From Brotaphodocola faecis (GTDB taxonomy: Bacteria > Bacillota > Clostridia > Lachnospirales > Lachnospiraceae), in NCBI RefSeq assembly GCF_040096075.1, contig NZ_JBBMFJ010000002.1:1-64000 (forward strand): a stretch of DNA of 64,000 bases. The letters are read 5' to 3'. Position 1 is the first letter of the stretch. Each line of letters opens with the position of its first letter. Under the pieces are notes generated by a model. That model was not told the DNA's origin. It made no database searches and saw nothing but the letters and a program-made list of their open reading frames with translations. This document shows, one piece after another, positions 7,189 through 16,579 of the stretch. A program made the translations under genes and the position numbers.

Positions 7189-10100
7189 ATGAAAGCATTT
7201 TTGGAAGTATTTCCGGGATTACATATGACAGACCAGATGCAGGAGCTTTTAACCCTGGTAAACGTGGACCGTGTGTCCATGACCAGGGATAGAAGCTCTC
7301 TTCGTGTTTATATCGTAAGTCCCCGTCTGATCGACAAACGAAATATCTGGTCGCTGGAAAAAGGAATCCGGGATCAGCTGTTTCCGGGCAAGCAGATCCA
7401 GATCCGTATTTTTGAGAAATACACGTTGTCGGAGCAGTATACGCCGGAAAAGCTGCTGACGGCCTACCGGGACAGCTTACAGGCGGAATTAAAAGAGTAC
7501 AGCATTGTAGAGTATTCCATTTTCCGAAAGAGCAACTGCACCTTCCCCAAGCCGGATCTTCTGCACATGACGGTGGAGGATACCATGGTGAACCGGGACA
7601 AGGCCGGGGAACTGAAGCGCGTGCTGGAAAAGGTGTTTTATGAACGCTGCGGACTGCCGGTGGAGGTAGAGTACGAGTATGTGTCCCCAGTCCGGGCCAA
7701 AGCGTCGATCCAGAGAGAGCTGCAGGCGCAGCAGGAAGCGGAGCGCATGACGGCGAAGGTGGCGGCGGTGCTGGGACTGAACGAGGCCACCGTAACGGAC
7801 GGCGCCTATGCAGGAGCCGCGGACGGAAGCGGCGTGCAGGGTGGTGCCGGGCAGAACGGCGCTCATGGAGGCGGTGCCGGGGCAAATGGAGCAGCAAGAA
7901 GCCAGAAAAATGGCAAGGCCGGCAGCACCGGAAAGACGGGGGCTGCTGCGGCTGGCAAGGCAGCAGGCGGAAACGCCCAGGGTGGTAAATCCGGCGGCTT
8001 CACCGGCGGCGAGGCGAGACCCGGGCAGCTGCGTTCCGGCGGCAAAAAAGACTTTAAGAAGAATGACTGGAGTTCCGGCGGTTACCGCAAGAAATCCGAC
8101 AACCCGGATGTGCTGTTTGGCCGTGACTTTGAGGATGACTTTACCACCATTGAAAAAATTGAAGGCGAGATGGGTGAGGTAACCGTGCGCGGCAAGATCC
8201 TGGACAAGGACAGCCGGGAGCTGCGCAGCGGAAAGACCATCATTATCTTCCATATTACGGACTTTACGGACACCATTACGGTCAAGGTTTTTGCCAATGA
8301 AGACACGCTGGAGGACTTAAATGCAGCCATTAAGCCGGGGACCTTTATCCGGCTCTGCGGCATGACTACCATTGACCGGTTTGACGGTGAGCTGACCATC
8401 GGCTCCGTACGCGGCATCAAAAAGGCAGAGGATTTCACCAGCAAGCGCATGGATCACAGCCCGGTAAAACGGGTGGAGCTGCACTGCCATACCAAGATGA
8501 GCGATATGGATGGCGTGTCCGATGTGGCCAGCATCATCAAAAAGGCCAAGGAGTGGGGCATGGAGGCCCTGGCGGTTACCGACCATGGCTGTGTGCAGGC
8601 CTTTACCGAGGCCAGTCACGCCCTGGACAAGAACGACCCGTTTAAGATGCTCTACGGCGTGGAGGGCTACCTGGTAGACGACATGAAGGACCTGGTTGAG
8701 AATCCGAAGGGACAGACTTTCGCGGATTCCTTTGTGGTGTTTGATATCGAGACCACCGGTTTCAGCCCGGAGAAGCATAAGATTATCGAAATTGGCGCGG
8801 TCAAGGTGGAGAAAGGCGTCATTACCGATAAATTCAATACCTTTGTCAATCCGGACGTACCGATTCCCTTTGAGATCGAACAGCTGACCGGCATCAACGA
8901 CAACATGGTGCTTCCGGCGCCGAAGATCGATGTAATTCTGCCGCAGTTCCTGGAGTTCTGCGAGGGCTGCAGCCTGGTGGCACATAACGCTTCCTTTGAT
9001 GTGAGCTTCATCGCCCGGAACGCGGCGCTTCTCGGACTGCCCTTTGACCCGACGGTGCTCGATACCGTGGCGCTGGCAAGACATCTGCTTCCGAACTTAA
9101 ACCGTTTCAAGCTGGATACGGTGGCGAAGGCTCTGAATATTTCGCTGGAGAACCATCACCGGGCGGTGGACGATGCGGGCTGTACCGCAGAGATCTTTGT
9201 GAAATTTATTGAAATGCTGAAGGACCGGGGTGTGGAAAATCTGGAGCAGTTAAACAGCATGAGTACGCTGAATGCGGACATGATCAAGAAGCTTCCGACC
9301 AACCATATCATCATCATTGCGAAGAATGAAGTAGGGCGCATCAACTTATACCGTCTGGTATCCTGGTCCCACATCGATTATTTCGCAAAGCGTCCCCGGA
9401 TTCCAAAGAGTGTGCTGAACCAGTACCGGGAGGGACTGCTCATCGGTTCCGCCTGCGAGGCGGGCGAGCTGTACCAGGCGCTCCTTCGGGGACTGCCGGA
9501 GACAGATATCATCAAGATCGCGAATTTTTATGATTTTCTGGAGATTCAGCCGCTTGGAAACAATGCCTTTATGCTGCGGGATGAAAAGAGCCCGGTGAAA
9601 ACAGAAGAAGATCTGAAGGATTTAAACCGCCGCATTGTAAAGCTGGGAGAAACCTTGAATAAACCGGTCTGCGGCACCTGCGATGTACATTTTTTAAATC
9701 CGGAGGATGAGGTATACCGCCGCATTCTGATGGCGGGTCAGGGCTTCTCCGACGCGGACCAGCAGGCACCACTGTACCTGCGTACCACGGAGGAGATGTT
9801 AAAGGAATTTGACTACCTGGGCCCGGACAAGGCAGAGGAGGTCGTCATCACCAACACCCGCATGATCGCGGATATGTGCGAGAAAATCTCGCCGGTACGG
9901 CCGGATAAATGTCCGCCGGTTATTGAAAATTCCGATGAGACTCTGCGTAAGATCTGTTACGATCAGGCGCATGAGATGTATGGCGAGGATCTGCCGGGAA
10001 TTGTTTCGGCGCGTTTGGAAAAGGAGTTAAACTCCATTATTTCCAACGGATTCGCCGTGATGTATATCATCGCCCAGAAACTGGTTTGGAAGTCCAATGA

Positions 10101-11805
10101 GGACGGCTATCTGGTTGGCTCCCGAGGTTCTGTAGGTTCTTCCTTTGTGGCAAACATGGCAGGTATCACGGAGGTTAACTCCCTAAGCCCGCATTACCTG
10201 TGTCCGAAATGCCATTATTCGGATTTCGACTCCGAGGATGTGAAGAAGTTCTCCGGTATGGCGGGCTGCGATATGCCGGATATGCGCTGCCCGAAGTGCG
10301 GAGCCATGATGACAAAACAGGGCTTTGATATCCCGTTTGAGACCTTCCTGGGATTTAAGGGAGATAAGGAGCCGGATATCGACTTAAACTTCTCCGGTGA
10401 GTACCAGAGTAAGGCTCATGATTACACGGAGGTTATCTTCGGAAAAGGACAGACCTTCCGCGCGGGAACTATTGGTACCCTGGCGGACAAGACAGCGTTC
10501 GGTTTTGTAAAGCGCTACTACGAGGAGCGCGGTGTTCACAAGCGAAACTGTGAGATTGACCGCATTGTACAGGGATGTGTCGGTGTGCGGCGTACCACCG
10601 GACAGCATCCGGGCGGTATTGTCGTACTTCCGATCGGAGAGGAGATTTATTCCTTTACCCCGGTCCAGAGGCCGGCGAACGATATGACAACCTCCACGGT
10701 TACGACGCATTTCGATTACCACTCCATTGACCATAACCTGTTGAAGCTGGATATTCTGGGCCATCAGGACCCGACCATGATCCGTATGCTGCAGGACTTA
10801 ACCGGTCTGGATCCGGTAAAGGACATTCCGCTGGATTCCCCGGAGGTGATGTCCCTGTTCCAGAACACCTCAGCTCTTGGCATTACGCCGGAGGATATTG
10901 GCGGCTGTAAGCTGGGCGCGCTGGGTATCCCGGAGTTTGGTACGGATTTCGCAATGCAGATGTTAATTGACGCGCAGCCCAAATACTTTTCCGACCTGGT
11001 CCGTATTGCCGGACTGGCCCATGGTACGGACGTATGGCTGGGTAACGCGAAGGACCTTATCTTAAGCGGGCAGGCTACCATTCAGACCGCCATCTGCTGT
11101 CGAGATGATATCATGGTATATCTGATCCAGATGGGGCTGGAGGAGGGACTTTCCTTCACCATCATGGAGAGCGTGCGAAAGGGCAAGGGCCTGAAGCCGG
11201 AGTGGATTGAGGAGATGAAGAAGCACGATGTGCCCCAGTGGTACATTGATTCCTGCTTAAAGATTAAGTACATGTTCCCGAAGGCCCACGCGGCGGCCTA
11301 CGTTATGATGGCATGGCGTGTGGCATACTGTAAGGTATTCTACCCGCTGGCTTACTACGCAGCGTTCTTCAGCATCCGTGCCAACGGCTTTTCCTATGAG
11401 CTGATGTGCCAGGGACGGGATAAGCTGGAGTACCATCTGGCGGACTTTAAGAAACGCGCGGATTCCCTCTCCAAGGCAGAGCAGGATACGCTGCGTGACA
11501 TGCGTATCGTCCAGGAGATGTATGCCCGGGGCTATGATTTCATGCCCATTGACATTTACCGGGCCCAGGCAGACCGCTTCCAGGTCATCGACGGTAAGCT
11601 GATGCCGTCCTTAAGCAGTATTGCCGGACTGGGACTGAACGCGGCAGAGGGTGTGGTATACGCGGCCAAGGACGGCCCATTCCTTTCCAGGGAAGATTTC
11701 CGTGCCCGCACCAAGGTCAGCAAGACCATCTGCGACCTGATGAGTGACCTGGGGCTTCTTGGGGATCTGCCGGAGAGCAACCAGCTGTCGCTGTTTGACT
11801 TTTAA
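7189..11805 (+). CDS. polC: DNA polymerase III alpha subunit, PolC type
   Basis: Main replicative polymerase of low-GC Gram-positives. The 1538-residue protein has an N-terminal domain (1-200), a Gly/Ala/Lys-rich low-complexity linker (about 203-302), an OB-fold domain (about 325-415), a PHP domain split around a DnaQ-like proofreading exonuclease (LHCHTKMSDMDG near 431; FDIETTG near 518; HRAVDDAG near 657), a zinc-finger region (CPKCHYSDF and MRCPKCGAM), and the polymerase core with EPDIDLNFSGEYQ. It ends with QLSLFDF, a beta-clamp binding peptide. The linker is the only odd part and makes the protein somewhat longer than the usual 1430-1470 residues. Confidence 0.97.
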   Translation: MKAFLEVFPGLHMTDQMQELLTLVNVDRVSMTRDRSSLRVYIVSPRLIDKRNIWSLEKGIRDQLFPGKQIQIRIFEKYTLSEQYTPEKLLTAYRDSLQAELKEYSIVEYSIFRKSNCTFPKPDLLHMTVEDTMVNRDKAGELKRVLEKVFYERCGLPVEVEYEYVSPVRAKASIQRELQAQQEAERMTAKVAAVLGLNEATVTDGAYAGAADGSGVQGGAGQNGAHGGGAGANGAARSQKNGKAGSTGKTGAAAAGKAAGGNAQGGKSGGFTGGEARPGQLRSGGKKDFKKNDWSSGGYRKKSDNPDVLFGRDFEDDFTTIEKIEGEMGEVTVRGKILDKDSRELRSGKTIIIFHITDFTDTITVKVFANEDTLEDLNAAIKPGTFIRLCGMTTIDRFDGELTIGSVRGIKKAEDFTSKRMDHSPVKRVELHCHTKMSDMDGVSDVASIIKKAKEWGMEALAVTDHGCVQAFTEASHALDKNDPFKMLYGVEGYLVDDMKDLVENPKGQTFADSFVVFDIETTGFSPEKHKIIEIGAVKVEKGVITDKFNTFVNPDVPIPFEIEQLTGINDNMVLPAPKIDVILPQFLEFCEGCSLVAHNASFDVSFIARNAALLGLPFDPTVLDTVALARHLLPNLNRFKLDTVAKALNISLENHHRAVDDAGCTAEIFVKFIEMLKDRGVENLEQLNSMSTLNADMIKKLPTNHIIIIAKNEVGRINLYRLVSWSHIDYFAKRPRIPKSVLNQYREGLLIGSACEAGELYQALLRGLPETDIIKIANFYDFLEIQPLGNNAFMLRDEKSPVKTEEDLKDLNRRIVKLGETLNKPVCGTCDVHFLNPEDEVYRRILMAGQGFSDADQQAPLYLRTTEEMLKEFDYLGPDKAEEVVITNTRMIADMCEKISPVRPDKCPPVIENSDETLRKICYDQAHEMYGEDLPGIVSARLEKELNSIISNGFAVMYIIAQKLVWKSNEDGYLVGSRGSVGSSFVANMAGITEVNSLSPHYLCPKCHYSDFDSEDVKKFSGMAGCDMPDMRCPKCGAMMTKQGFDIPFETFLGFKGDKEPDIDLNFSGEYQSKAHDYTEVIFGKGQTFRAGTIGTLADKTAFGFVKRYYEERGVHKRNCEIDRIVQGCVGVRRTTGQHPGGIVVLPIGEEIYSFTPVQRPANDMTTSTVTTHFDYHSIDHNLLKLDILGHQDPTMIRMLQDLTGLDPVKDIPLDSPEVMSLFQNTSALGITPEDIGGCKLGALGIPEFGTDFAMQMLIDAQPKYFSDLVRIAGLAHGTDVWLGNAKDLILSGQATIQTAICCRDDIMVYLIQMGLEEGLSFTIMESVRKGKGLKPEWIEEMKKHDVPQWYIDSCLKIKYMFPKAHAAAYVMMAWRVAYCKVFYPLAYYAAFFSIRANGFSYELMCQGRDKLEYHLADFKKRADSLSKAEQDTLRDMRIVQEMYARGYDFMPIDIYRAQADRFQVIDGKLMPSLSSIAGLGLNAAEGVVYAAKDGPFLSREDFRARTKVSKTICDLMSDLGLLGDLPESNQLSLFDF

Positions 11806-11865
11806 GGAACCGTCGGCGCTTTCTCGGGTGCAGACAATATTTTTCGACAGAATACGCAAAAGAGA

Positions 11866-11895
11866 TTTACAAGCAGAGGCATCCCTGGTTATAAT
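11866..11895 (+). promoter_or_regulatory. promoter upstream of the PfkB kinase gene
   Basis: TTTACA (11866-11871), 18-bp spacer, TATAAT (11890-11895). The roughly 80-base leader contains a small hairpin (GAGATTT/AAATCTC, 11932-11948). Confidence 0.6.
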
Positions 11896-11982
11896 AAATT
11901 AGTTAGAGTTTTATCAGTTAGAAATTCGCAGGAGATTTTTGAAATCTCAGAATAGAAATAAAGGGAAAGTGAGAAACAAAAG

Positions 11983-12912
11983 ATGGGAATTGTAGTGATC
12001 GGCGCTGTATTTATGGATTTGAAGGGATATTCCACATCCCCGTATATCCCCTCCGGGCGGAATGCCGGAATTATCGTGCAGAACCACGGCGGAGTGTCCA
12101 GAAATGTGGCGGAGGATATCGCGAATGTGGAGCTGAAGCCGACCTTTGTAAGCCTGGTAGATGACAACTCCATGGGAGAGGACATTATCCGCAAGCTGGA
12201 CCGCCATAAAGTCAATACGAAATACATCCGCAGACTGCCGGATGGCATGGGTACCTGGCTGGCGGTATTTGACCATGAGGGAGATGTGGTGGCCTCCGTG
12301 TCCAAGCGCCCGGATTTGGCACCCATCGGAGACATTTTAGACCAGCAGGGAGACGAAATCTTCAAGGATGCGGACAGCATTGCGGTGGAGATCGACATCG
12401 ACAAGGAAATCATCAAGAAGATTTTCTACTATGCAGAGAAATACCAGAAGGATGTGTATGCCCTGGTATCCAATATGACCATTGCGGTAGAGCGCAGGGA
12501 TTTCTTAAGAAAGACCTCTTGTTTTGTCTGCAACCAGCAGGAGGCAGGCATTCTGTTCTCGGAAGACTATGAGAGCAAAACTCCGCAGGAGATGGCAGAG
12601 ATCCTGGCAGACCGCATCAAATCCGCGCGCATTTCCCGCATGGTAGTGACTATGGGGGAGTATGGTGCTGTCTATGCGGACAGCGAGGGAAATTATGGTT
12701 CCGTTCCGGCTTTAAAGGTCGATGTAGTGGACACCACCGGAGCCGGGGACGCGTTTTTCGCAGGTGTCTGCATGGGCCTGACTTACGGAAAGACCATGGA
12801 GGAGGCCTGCAAGATCGGCACCCGCCTGTCATCGACCGTTATCACAACGTCTGAGAATATCTGCCCGCGGTTCATGCCGGAGGAGTTCGGACTGAAACCG
12901 GTTCAGGATTAA
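11983..12912 (+). CDS. PfkB-family carbohydrate or nucleoside kinase
   Basis: Sugar/nucleoside kinase of the ribokinase fold, 309 residues. The C-terminal signature VDVVDTTGAGDAFFAGV (near 246) holds the catalytic Asp and anion hole, and an N-terminal NHGGVSRNVAEDIA glycine-rich substrate loop lies near residue 36. The specific substrate cannot be read from motifs; the neighbouring uridine kinase gene makes a nucleoside such as pseudouridine a reasonable guess, but ribokinase-like or fructokinase-like roles remain possible. ATG follows a weak GGGAAAG site. Confidence 0.85.
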   Translation: MGIVVIGAVFMDLKGYSTSPYIPSGRNAGIIVQNHGGVSRNVAEDIANVELKPTFVSLVDDNSMGEDIIRKLDRHKVNTKYIRRLPDGMGTWLAVFDHEGDVVASVSKRPDLAPIGDILDQQGDEIFKDADSIAVEIDIDKEIIKKIFYYAEKYQKDVYALVSNMTIAVERRDFLRKTSCFVCNQQEAGILFSEDYESKTPQEMAEILADRIKSARISRMVVTMGEYGAVYADSEGNYGSVPALKVDVVDTTGAGDAFFAGVCMGLTYGKTMEEACKIGTRLSSTVITTSENICPRFMPEEFGLKPVQD

Positions 12913-12971
12913 ATGAGAAAATTTACGCAGGAGAAACAGATCCTGTGAAATGATACGGAAGGGAAAAGAAC

Positions 12972-13598
12972 ATGGAGAGCATCATAATCGGAATTGCCGG
13001 CGGATCCGGCTCAGGTAAGTCTACCTTTACAAACAGAATCAAAGCTTATTTTGGAGATGACGTGGCGGTCCTGTACCACGACAATTATTACCGCTGTCAG
13101 GACGGTGTACCGTTTGAGAAGCGCGTGAAGGTGAATTACGATCATCCGGATTCGCTGGAGACGGATCTTCTGGTAGAGCATTTAAAGGAGCTGAAGGCAG
13201 GAAAGTCCATCGACTGTCCGGTGTATGATTACAGCCAGCACAACCGTTCCAGTGAAACGGTACGGGTAGACCCGAAGCCGATCATCCTTGTAGAGGGAAT
13301 CCTGCTTTTAGCCGATAACCGCCTGCGTGATCTTCTGGATATCAAGGTTTATGTGGAGGCCGATGCAGACGAGCGTATCCTGCGCCGTATTTCCAGGGAT
13401 GTATCCGAGCGCGGACGTGACTTAAACGGCATCATCGAGCAGTACTTAACCACGGTAAAGCCGATGCACTATCTCTATGTAGAACCGACCCGTTCCAAGG
13501 CCGATGTGGTCATCAACAGCGGAAAGAACGACGTAGCCTTTGACCTGTTTGTATCCAAGATCAGTCGGCTTCTGGAAGAACGGGAAAAAGAAAATTAA
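12972..13598 (+). CDS. udk: uridine kinase
   Basis: Phosphorylates uridine and cytidine to the monophosphates in pyrimidine salvage. The 208-residue protein opens with the P-loop GIAGGSGSGKSTF, followed by YHDNYYRCQDG and FDHPDS-like (YDHPDSLETD) segments and the ILVEGILLL strand, all standard for bacterial Udk. GGAAGGGAAA precedes the ATG. It lies 59 bp after the PfkB kinase and is probably cotranscribed with it. Confidence 0.95.
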   Translation: MESIIIGIAGGSGSGKSTFTNRIKAYFGDDVAVLYHDNYYRCQDGVPFEKRVKVNYDHPDSLETDLLVEHLKELKAGKSIDCPVYDYSQHNRSSETVRVDPKPIILVEGILLLADNRLRDLLDIKVYVEADADERILRRISRDVSERGRDLNGIIEQYLTTVKPMHYLYVEPTRSKADVVINSGKNDVAFDLFVSKISRLLEEREKEN

Positions 13599-13624
13599 AA
13601 AATAAAAAAACTATAAAGTTTTAG

Positions 13625-13653
13625 TTGTGGCCCGTCATCTTTTCTGATACAAT
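13625..13653 (+). promoter_or_regulatory. promoter of the nhaC-iadA-GGDEF-smr unit
   Basis: TTGTGG (13625-13630), 17-bp spacer, TACAAT (13648-13653). Located between udk and nhaC. Confidence 0.55.
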
Positions 13654-13670
13654 AAATCCAAATACTCTGC

Positions 13671-13695
13671 CGTGACAAAATGTAAAACTGTCACG
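13671..13695 (+). promoter_or_regulatory. inverted repeat in nhaC leader
   Basis: Perfect 7-bp arms CGTGACA and TGTCACG around an 11-base A-rich loop, directly upstream of the AAGGAGG ribosome binding site and about 11-35 bases after the predicted transcription start. Could be an operator or an RNA hairpin. Confidence 0.4.
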
Positions 13696-13721
13696 AAGGA
13701 GGCTAAAAGGAGAAACTACAA

Positions 13722-15167
13722 ATGAAAGAAAAGAAAGAACGGGCCAAACGTCTGCCCACTTTTGCGGAATCGATCACACCGATCGTCGCAATGCTCCTGA
13801 TCCTTACCATCGGAAAAGGCGTATTCGGCTACAGCACAGAGCCGCTTCTGATCATGGTAGCTGCAATCGCAGCATTTATCGCATTCCGTGTAGGCGTTAC
13901 CTGGGATGAGATGATGGATGAGATCTGCACCAAGATCGCAAAGGGCATGCCGGCCATCCTGATTCTTTTATGTGTTGGCGCTATGGTTGGTACCTGGATG
14001 GCAGCCGGTACCATTCCGATGATGATTTATTACGGCGTCCAGATCGTAAACCCGAAATTCATGCTGGTTACTGCGTTCCTGATCGAGGCAGTGGTTTCGG
14101 TTGTTACCGGTACCTCCTGGGGTTCCGTTGCAACCATGGGTGTTGCCCTGATGGGAATCGCAAGCGCCCTTGGCGTATCCCTTCCGGCTACCGCAGGCGC
14201 CTGCATCGCAGGTTCCTACTTTGGTGATAAGATGTCTCCGCTGTCCGATACCACAAACCTGGCTCCGATCGCGGCAGGCAGCACACTGTATGAGCATATC
14301 GGACATATGTTCTACACCACTGTCCCGGCAACCATCGTTTCCCTGGTGGTATATGCCATTGTTGGTATGAACGCAGATGTAAGCGCAGATATTACTTCTG
14401 ACACCGTTACTACTTTATTAAGCCAGCTTTCTTCCATGTACAGCTGGAACCTGCTGATCATCATTCCGGTAGTGATCGTGCTGGGCGGCTCCCTGCTTCA
14501 GAAGCCAACCATTCCGGTTATGCTTCTTTCTACCTTTGTAGCAGGCTTGGAGAGTGTCTTCATTCAGCACGTAGCGTTAGGAGATGTGTTAAAGGCAACC
14601 GTAAACGGTTTTAATGTATCCATGATCCACCGTGCAGGATTTGACACCGAGACCTGTTCCGAGGCCGTAACCAAGCTGTTAAACCGCGGCGGTATGAACG
14701 GTATTATGAGCACCACACTTCTGGTATTCTGCGCATTCTGCTTCGCAGGTATCATGAGCCGGACTGGCTGTCTGGATGTGGTACTCCAAAAGATCTTAAG
14801 CGTGGCAAAGAGTACCGGTGCGCTGATCACCGCAACCGTTGCAGCCTGCATTACCATGGCACTGACCACCGGTAACTCTTACCTTGCCATTCTGATTCCG
14901 GGCGAGATGTTCCGTGACGCTTACAAAGAGCGCGGGCTTGCGGCAAAGAACCTGTCCAGAACCCTTGAGGATGCCGGTACCGTAGTTGTACCGCTGATCC
15001 CGTGGTCCGCAGCAGGTGCTTACATGGCTTCCACCCTTGGCGTAGAGACTCTGGATTACCTTCCATGGGCAATCCTGTGCTACACCGGCTGGATTTTTGC
15101 GATCATCTGGGGCTTTACTGGATTTGGTATTGCCAAGCTCGATGATGAGAAGAAAAAGGAGAACTAA
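13722..15167 (+). CDS. nhaC: Na+/H+ antiporter, NhaC family
   Basis: Integral membrane exchanger of the IT superfamily; 481 residues with about 11-12 hydrophobic segments. Family-like stretches include GTSWGSVATMGVALMGIA near 131 and AGSYFGDKMSPLSDTTNLAP near 163, typical of NhaC. The true substrate could also be a small organic acid counter-exchanged with sodium, as NhaC annotations are broad. It sits directly before isoaspartyl dipeptidase, and such pairs suggest transport of an amino acid or dipeptide product, which is inference only. Confidence 0.85.
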   Translation: MKEKKERAKRLPTFAESITPIVAMLLILTIGKGVFGYSTEPLLIMVAAIAAFIAFRVGVTWDEMMDEICTKIAKGMPAILILLCVGAMVGTWMAAGTIPMMIYYGVQIVNPKFMLVTAFLIEAVVSVVTGTSWGSVATMGVALMGIASALGVSLPATAGACIAGSYFGDKMSPLSDTTNLAPIAAGSTLYEHIGHMFYTTVPATIVSLVVYAIVGMNADVSADITSDTVTTLLSQLSSMYSWNLLIIIPVVIVLGGSLLQKPTIPVMLLSTFVAGLESVFIQHVALGDVLKATVNGFNVSMIHRAGFDTETCSEAVTKLLNRGGMNGIMSTTLLVFCAFCFAGIMSRTGCLDVVLQKILSVAKSTGALITATVAACITMALTTGNSYLAILIPGEMFRDAYKERGLAAKNLSRTLEDAGTVVVPLIPWSAAGAYMASTLGVETLDYLPWAILCYTGWIFAIIWGFTGFGIAKLDDEKKKEN

Positions 15168-15172
15168 ATACG

Positions 15173-15341
15173 ATGTCCAGAGTGCTTTTGATTAAAAACG
15201 CGAATCTGTATGATCCGGATCGTAGATGAAAAAGTATTTCCTGTGGCAGAACACATCGATCCACCGGAACTTTCTGTTCCGGTGGAAGTTGTTTCTGCAG
15301 ATGGAAAAGCACTGGTAAAAGGCACCTTTGAGACAGACTGA
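15173..15341 (+). pseudogene. deleted remnant of an isoaspartyl-dipeptidase-like amidohydrolase
   Basis: An ATG at 15173 opens MSRVLLIKNANLYDPD, very like the start of the intact enzyme at 15395, but stops at 15229. A second frame from 15219 to 15341 reads to a C-terminal tail ending DGKALVKGTFETD, which resembles the tail of E. coli-type IadA as I recall it. The roughly 330 residues between are missing. I read this as a gene collapsed by internal deletion plus frameshift. A perfect 10-bp hairpin (15261-15285, arms CCACCGGAAC and GTTCCGGTGG) lies inside it and may now act as an mRNA element. Confidence 0.5.
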
Positions 15342-15394
15342 CAGAAGCTTTGAAATAGAAAAGCGGAAAAGAAAGAGACAGGAGAATTGACATT

Positions 15395-16555
15395 ATGATC
15401 AAGTTACTGAAAAATGCGAATGTGTACGCACCGGAGAAACTGGGAAAGAAAGATATCCTTATTGAGGGGGAAAAAATCCTTCTGATGCAGGATACTATTG
15501 AGGGATATGAGGGACTTCCGGGAGTGGAAACCTATGATCTGGAGGGAAAGACCGTTGTTCCGGCTTACATTGACATGCACGTGCATATCACAGGCGGCGG
15601 CGGAGAGCAGGGTCCGGCATCCCGTGTACCGGAATCCCAGCTCAGTGAATTCTTCAAAAATGGTATTACCACGGTAGTCGGACTTCTGGGAACCGATGGC
15701 GTAACCCGCAGTGTGGAAAATCTGGTCGCAAAAGCTCGCGCCCTGACCGAAGAGGGCATGACCGTGTATACTCTGACCAGTTCCTATGGTTACCCGCCGA
15801 CCACCCTGACCGGAAGTGTAGAGCGCGATATCATCCTGATTCCGCCGATGATCGGTGTGAAGGTAGCGGTATCGGACCACAGAAGCTCCAACCCAGGCGG
15901 AGAAGAGCTGATCGCGCTGGCTACTGCAGCGCGCAGAGCCGGCTTACTCAGCAATACCCCTGGCCTGGTAACCATGCACATGGGTGACGGAGAGGGAAGA
16001 CTGGATCCGATTTTCTATGTGCTGGATCATTCCGACGTTCCAGCCAAGAACCTGCTGCCGACCCACATCTTACGCAATCCTGGCCTGATTGATGCCGGCG
16101 CGGATCTGGTACGCCGTGGCGGCTACATTGACTGCACCGCCGGCGCCGATGATGTGGAGGTCGAATCCGATGCTCTGAAGCTCTATGAGCTGTTGCACCG
16201 CGAAGGTGTGAGCCTGGATCATGTAACCATGTCCAGTGACGCGTTCGGAAGCCAGCCGCGCTTCAACGAAGAGGGCGAGTGCATTGGCCTGACCTACGCG
16301 TCCCCGAAGTATCTGCACCGTACCATCCAGATTCTGGTAAGAGAGGGCATGCCGCTGGAGGATGCCTTACAGCTTCTGACCAGCACTCCGGCCGTACTCC
16401 TTGGCAAAGAAGGAATTAAGGGCTGTGTAGCGGAAGGCGCAGACGCAGACCTTCTGGTACTGGATGAGAATCTCAACATCAACAGCCTGTTTGCCCGCGG
16501 CAAGGTCGCTGTGTGGGAGCAGGAAGTGAAGATGAAGGGCAGATTCGAGCAGTAA
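15395..16555 (+). CDS. iadA: isoaspartyl dipeptidase (beta-aspartyl-peptidase, M38)
   Basis: Zinc amidohydrolase that cleaves isoaspartyl dipeptides arising from damaged proteins. The 386-residue protein has the metal-binding HVHITGGGGEQGP near 63, VVGLLGTDGVTRS near 92, TSSYGYPPTTLTGSVERD near 128, SDHRSS near 158, HMGDGEG near 188, and the C-terminal ARGKVAV segment, all parallel to E. coli IadA. AGGAGAATTGACATT precedes the ATG. It follows nhaC and the remnant above, and is followed by the diguanylate cyclase gene. Confidence 0.93.
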   Translation: MIKLLKNANVYAPEKLGKKDILIEGEKILLMQDTIEGYEGLPGVETYDLEGKTVVPAYIDMHVHITGGGGEQGPASRVPESQLSEFFKNGITTVVGLLGTDGVTRSVENLVAKARALTEEGMTVYTLTSSYGYPPTTLTGSVERDIILIPPMIGVKVAVSDHRSSNPGGEELIALATAARRAGLLSNTPGLVTMHMGDGEGRLDPIFYVLDHSDVPAKNLLPTHILRNPGLIDAGADLVRRGGYIDCTAGADDVEVESDALKLYELLHREGVSLDHVTMSSDAFGSQPRFNEEGECIGLTYASPKYLHRTIQILVREGMPLEDALQLLTSTPAVLLGKEGIKGCVAEGADADLLVLDENLNINSLFARGKVAVWEQEVKMKGRFEQ

Positions 16556-16579
16556 GGAAAAACATACAGGAGAGGGACT

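Noticed and set aside
7016..7897. 293-codon minus-strand frame opposite ispG/polC
   Set aside because: Proline/arginine-rich shadow of GC-rich coding DNA; no ribosome site or motif.
15261..15285. Terminator of nhaC
   Set aside because: Perfect stem but no T run, and it lies inside the remnant coding sequence; downstream iadA has no separate clear promoter.
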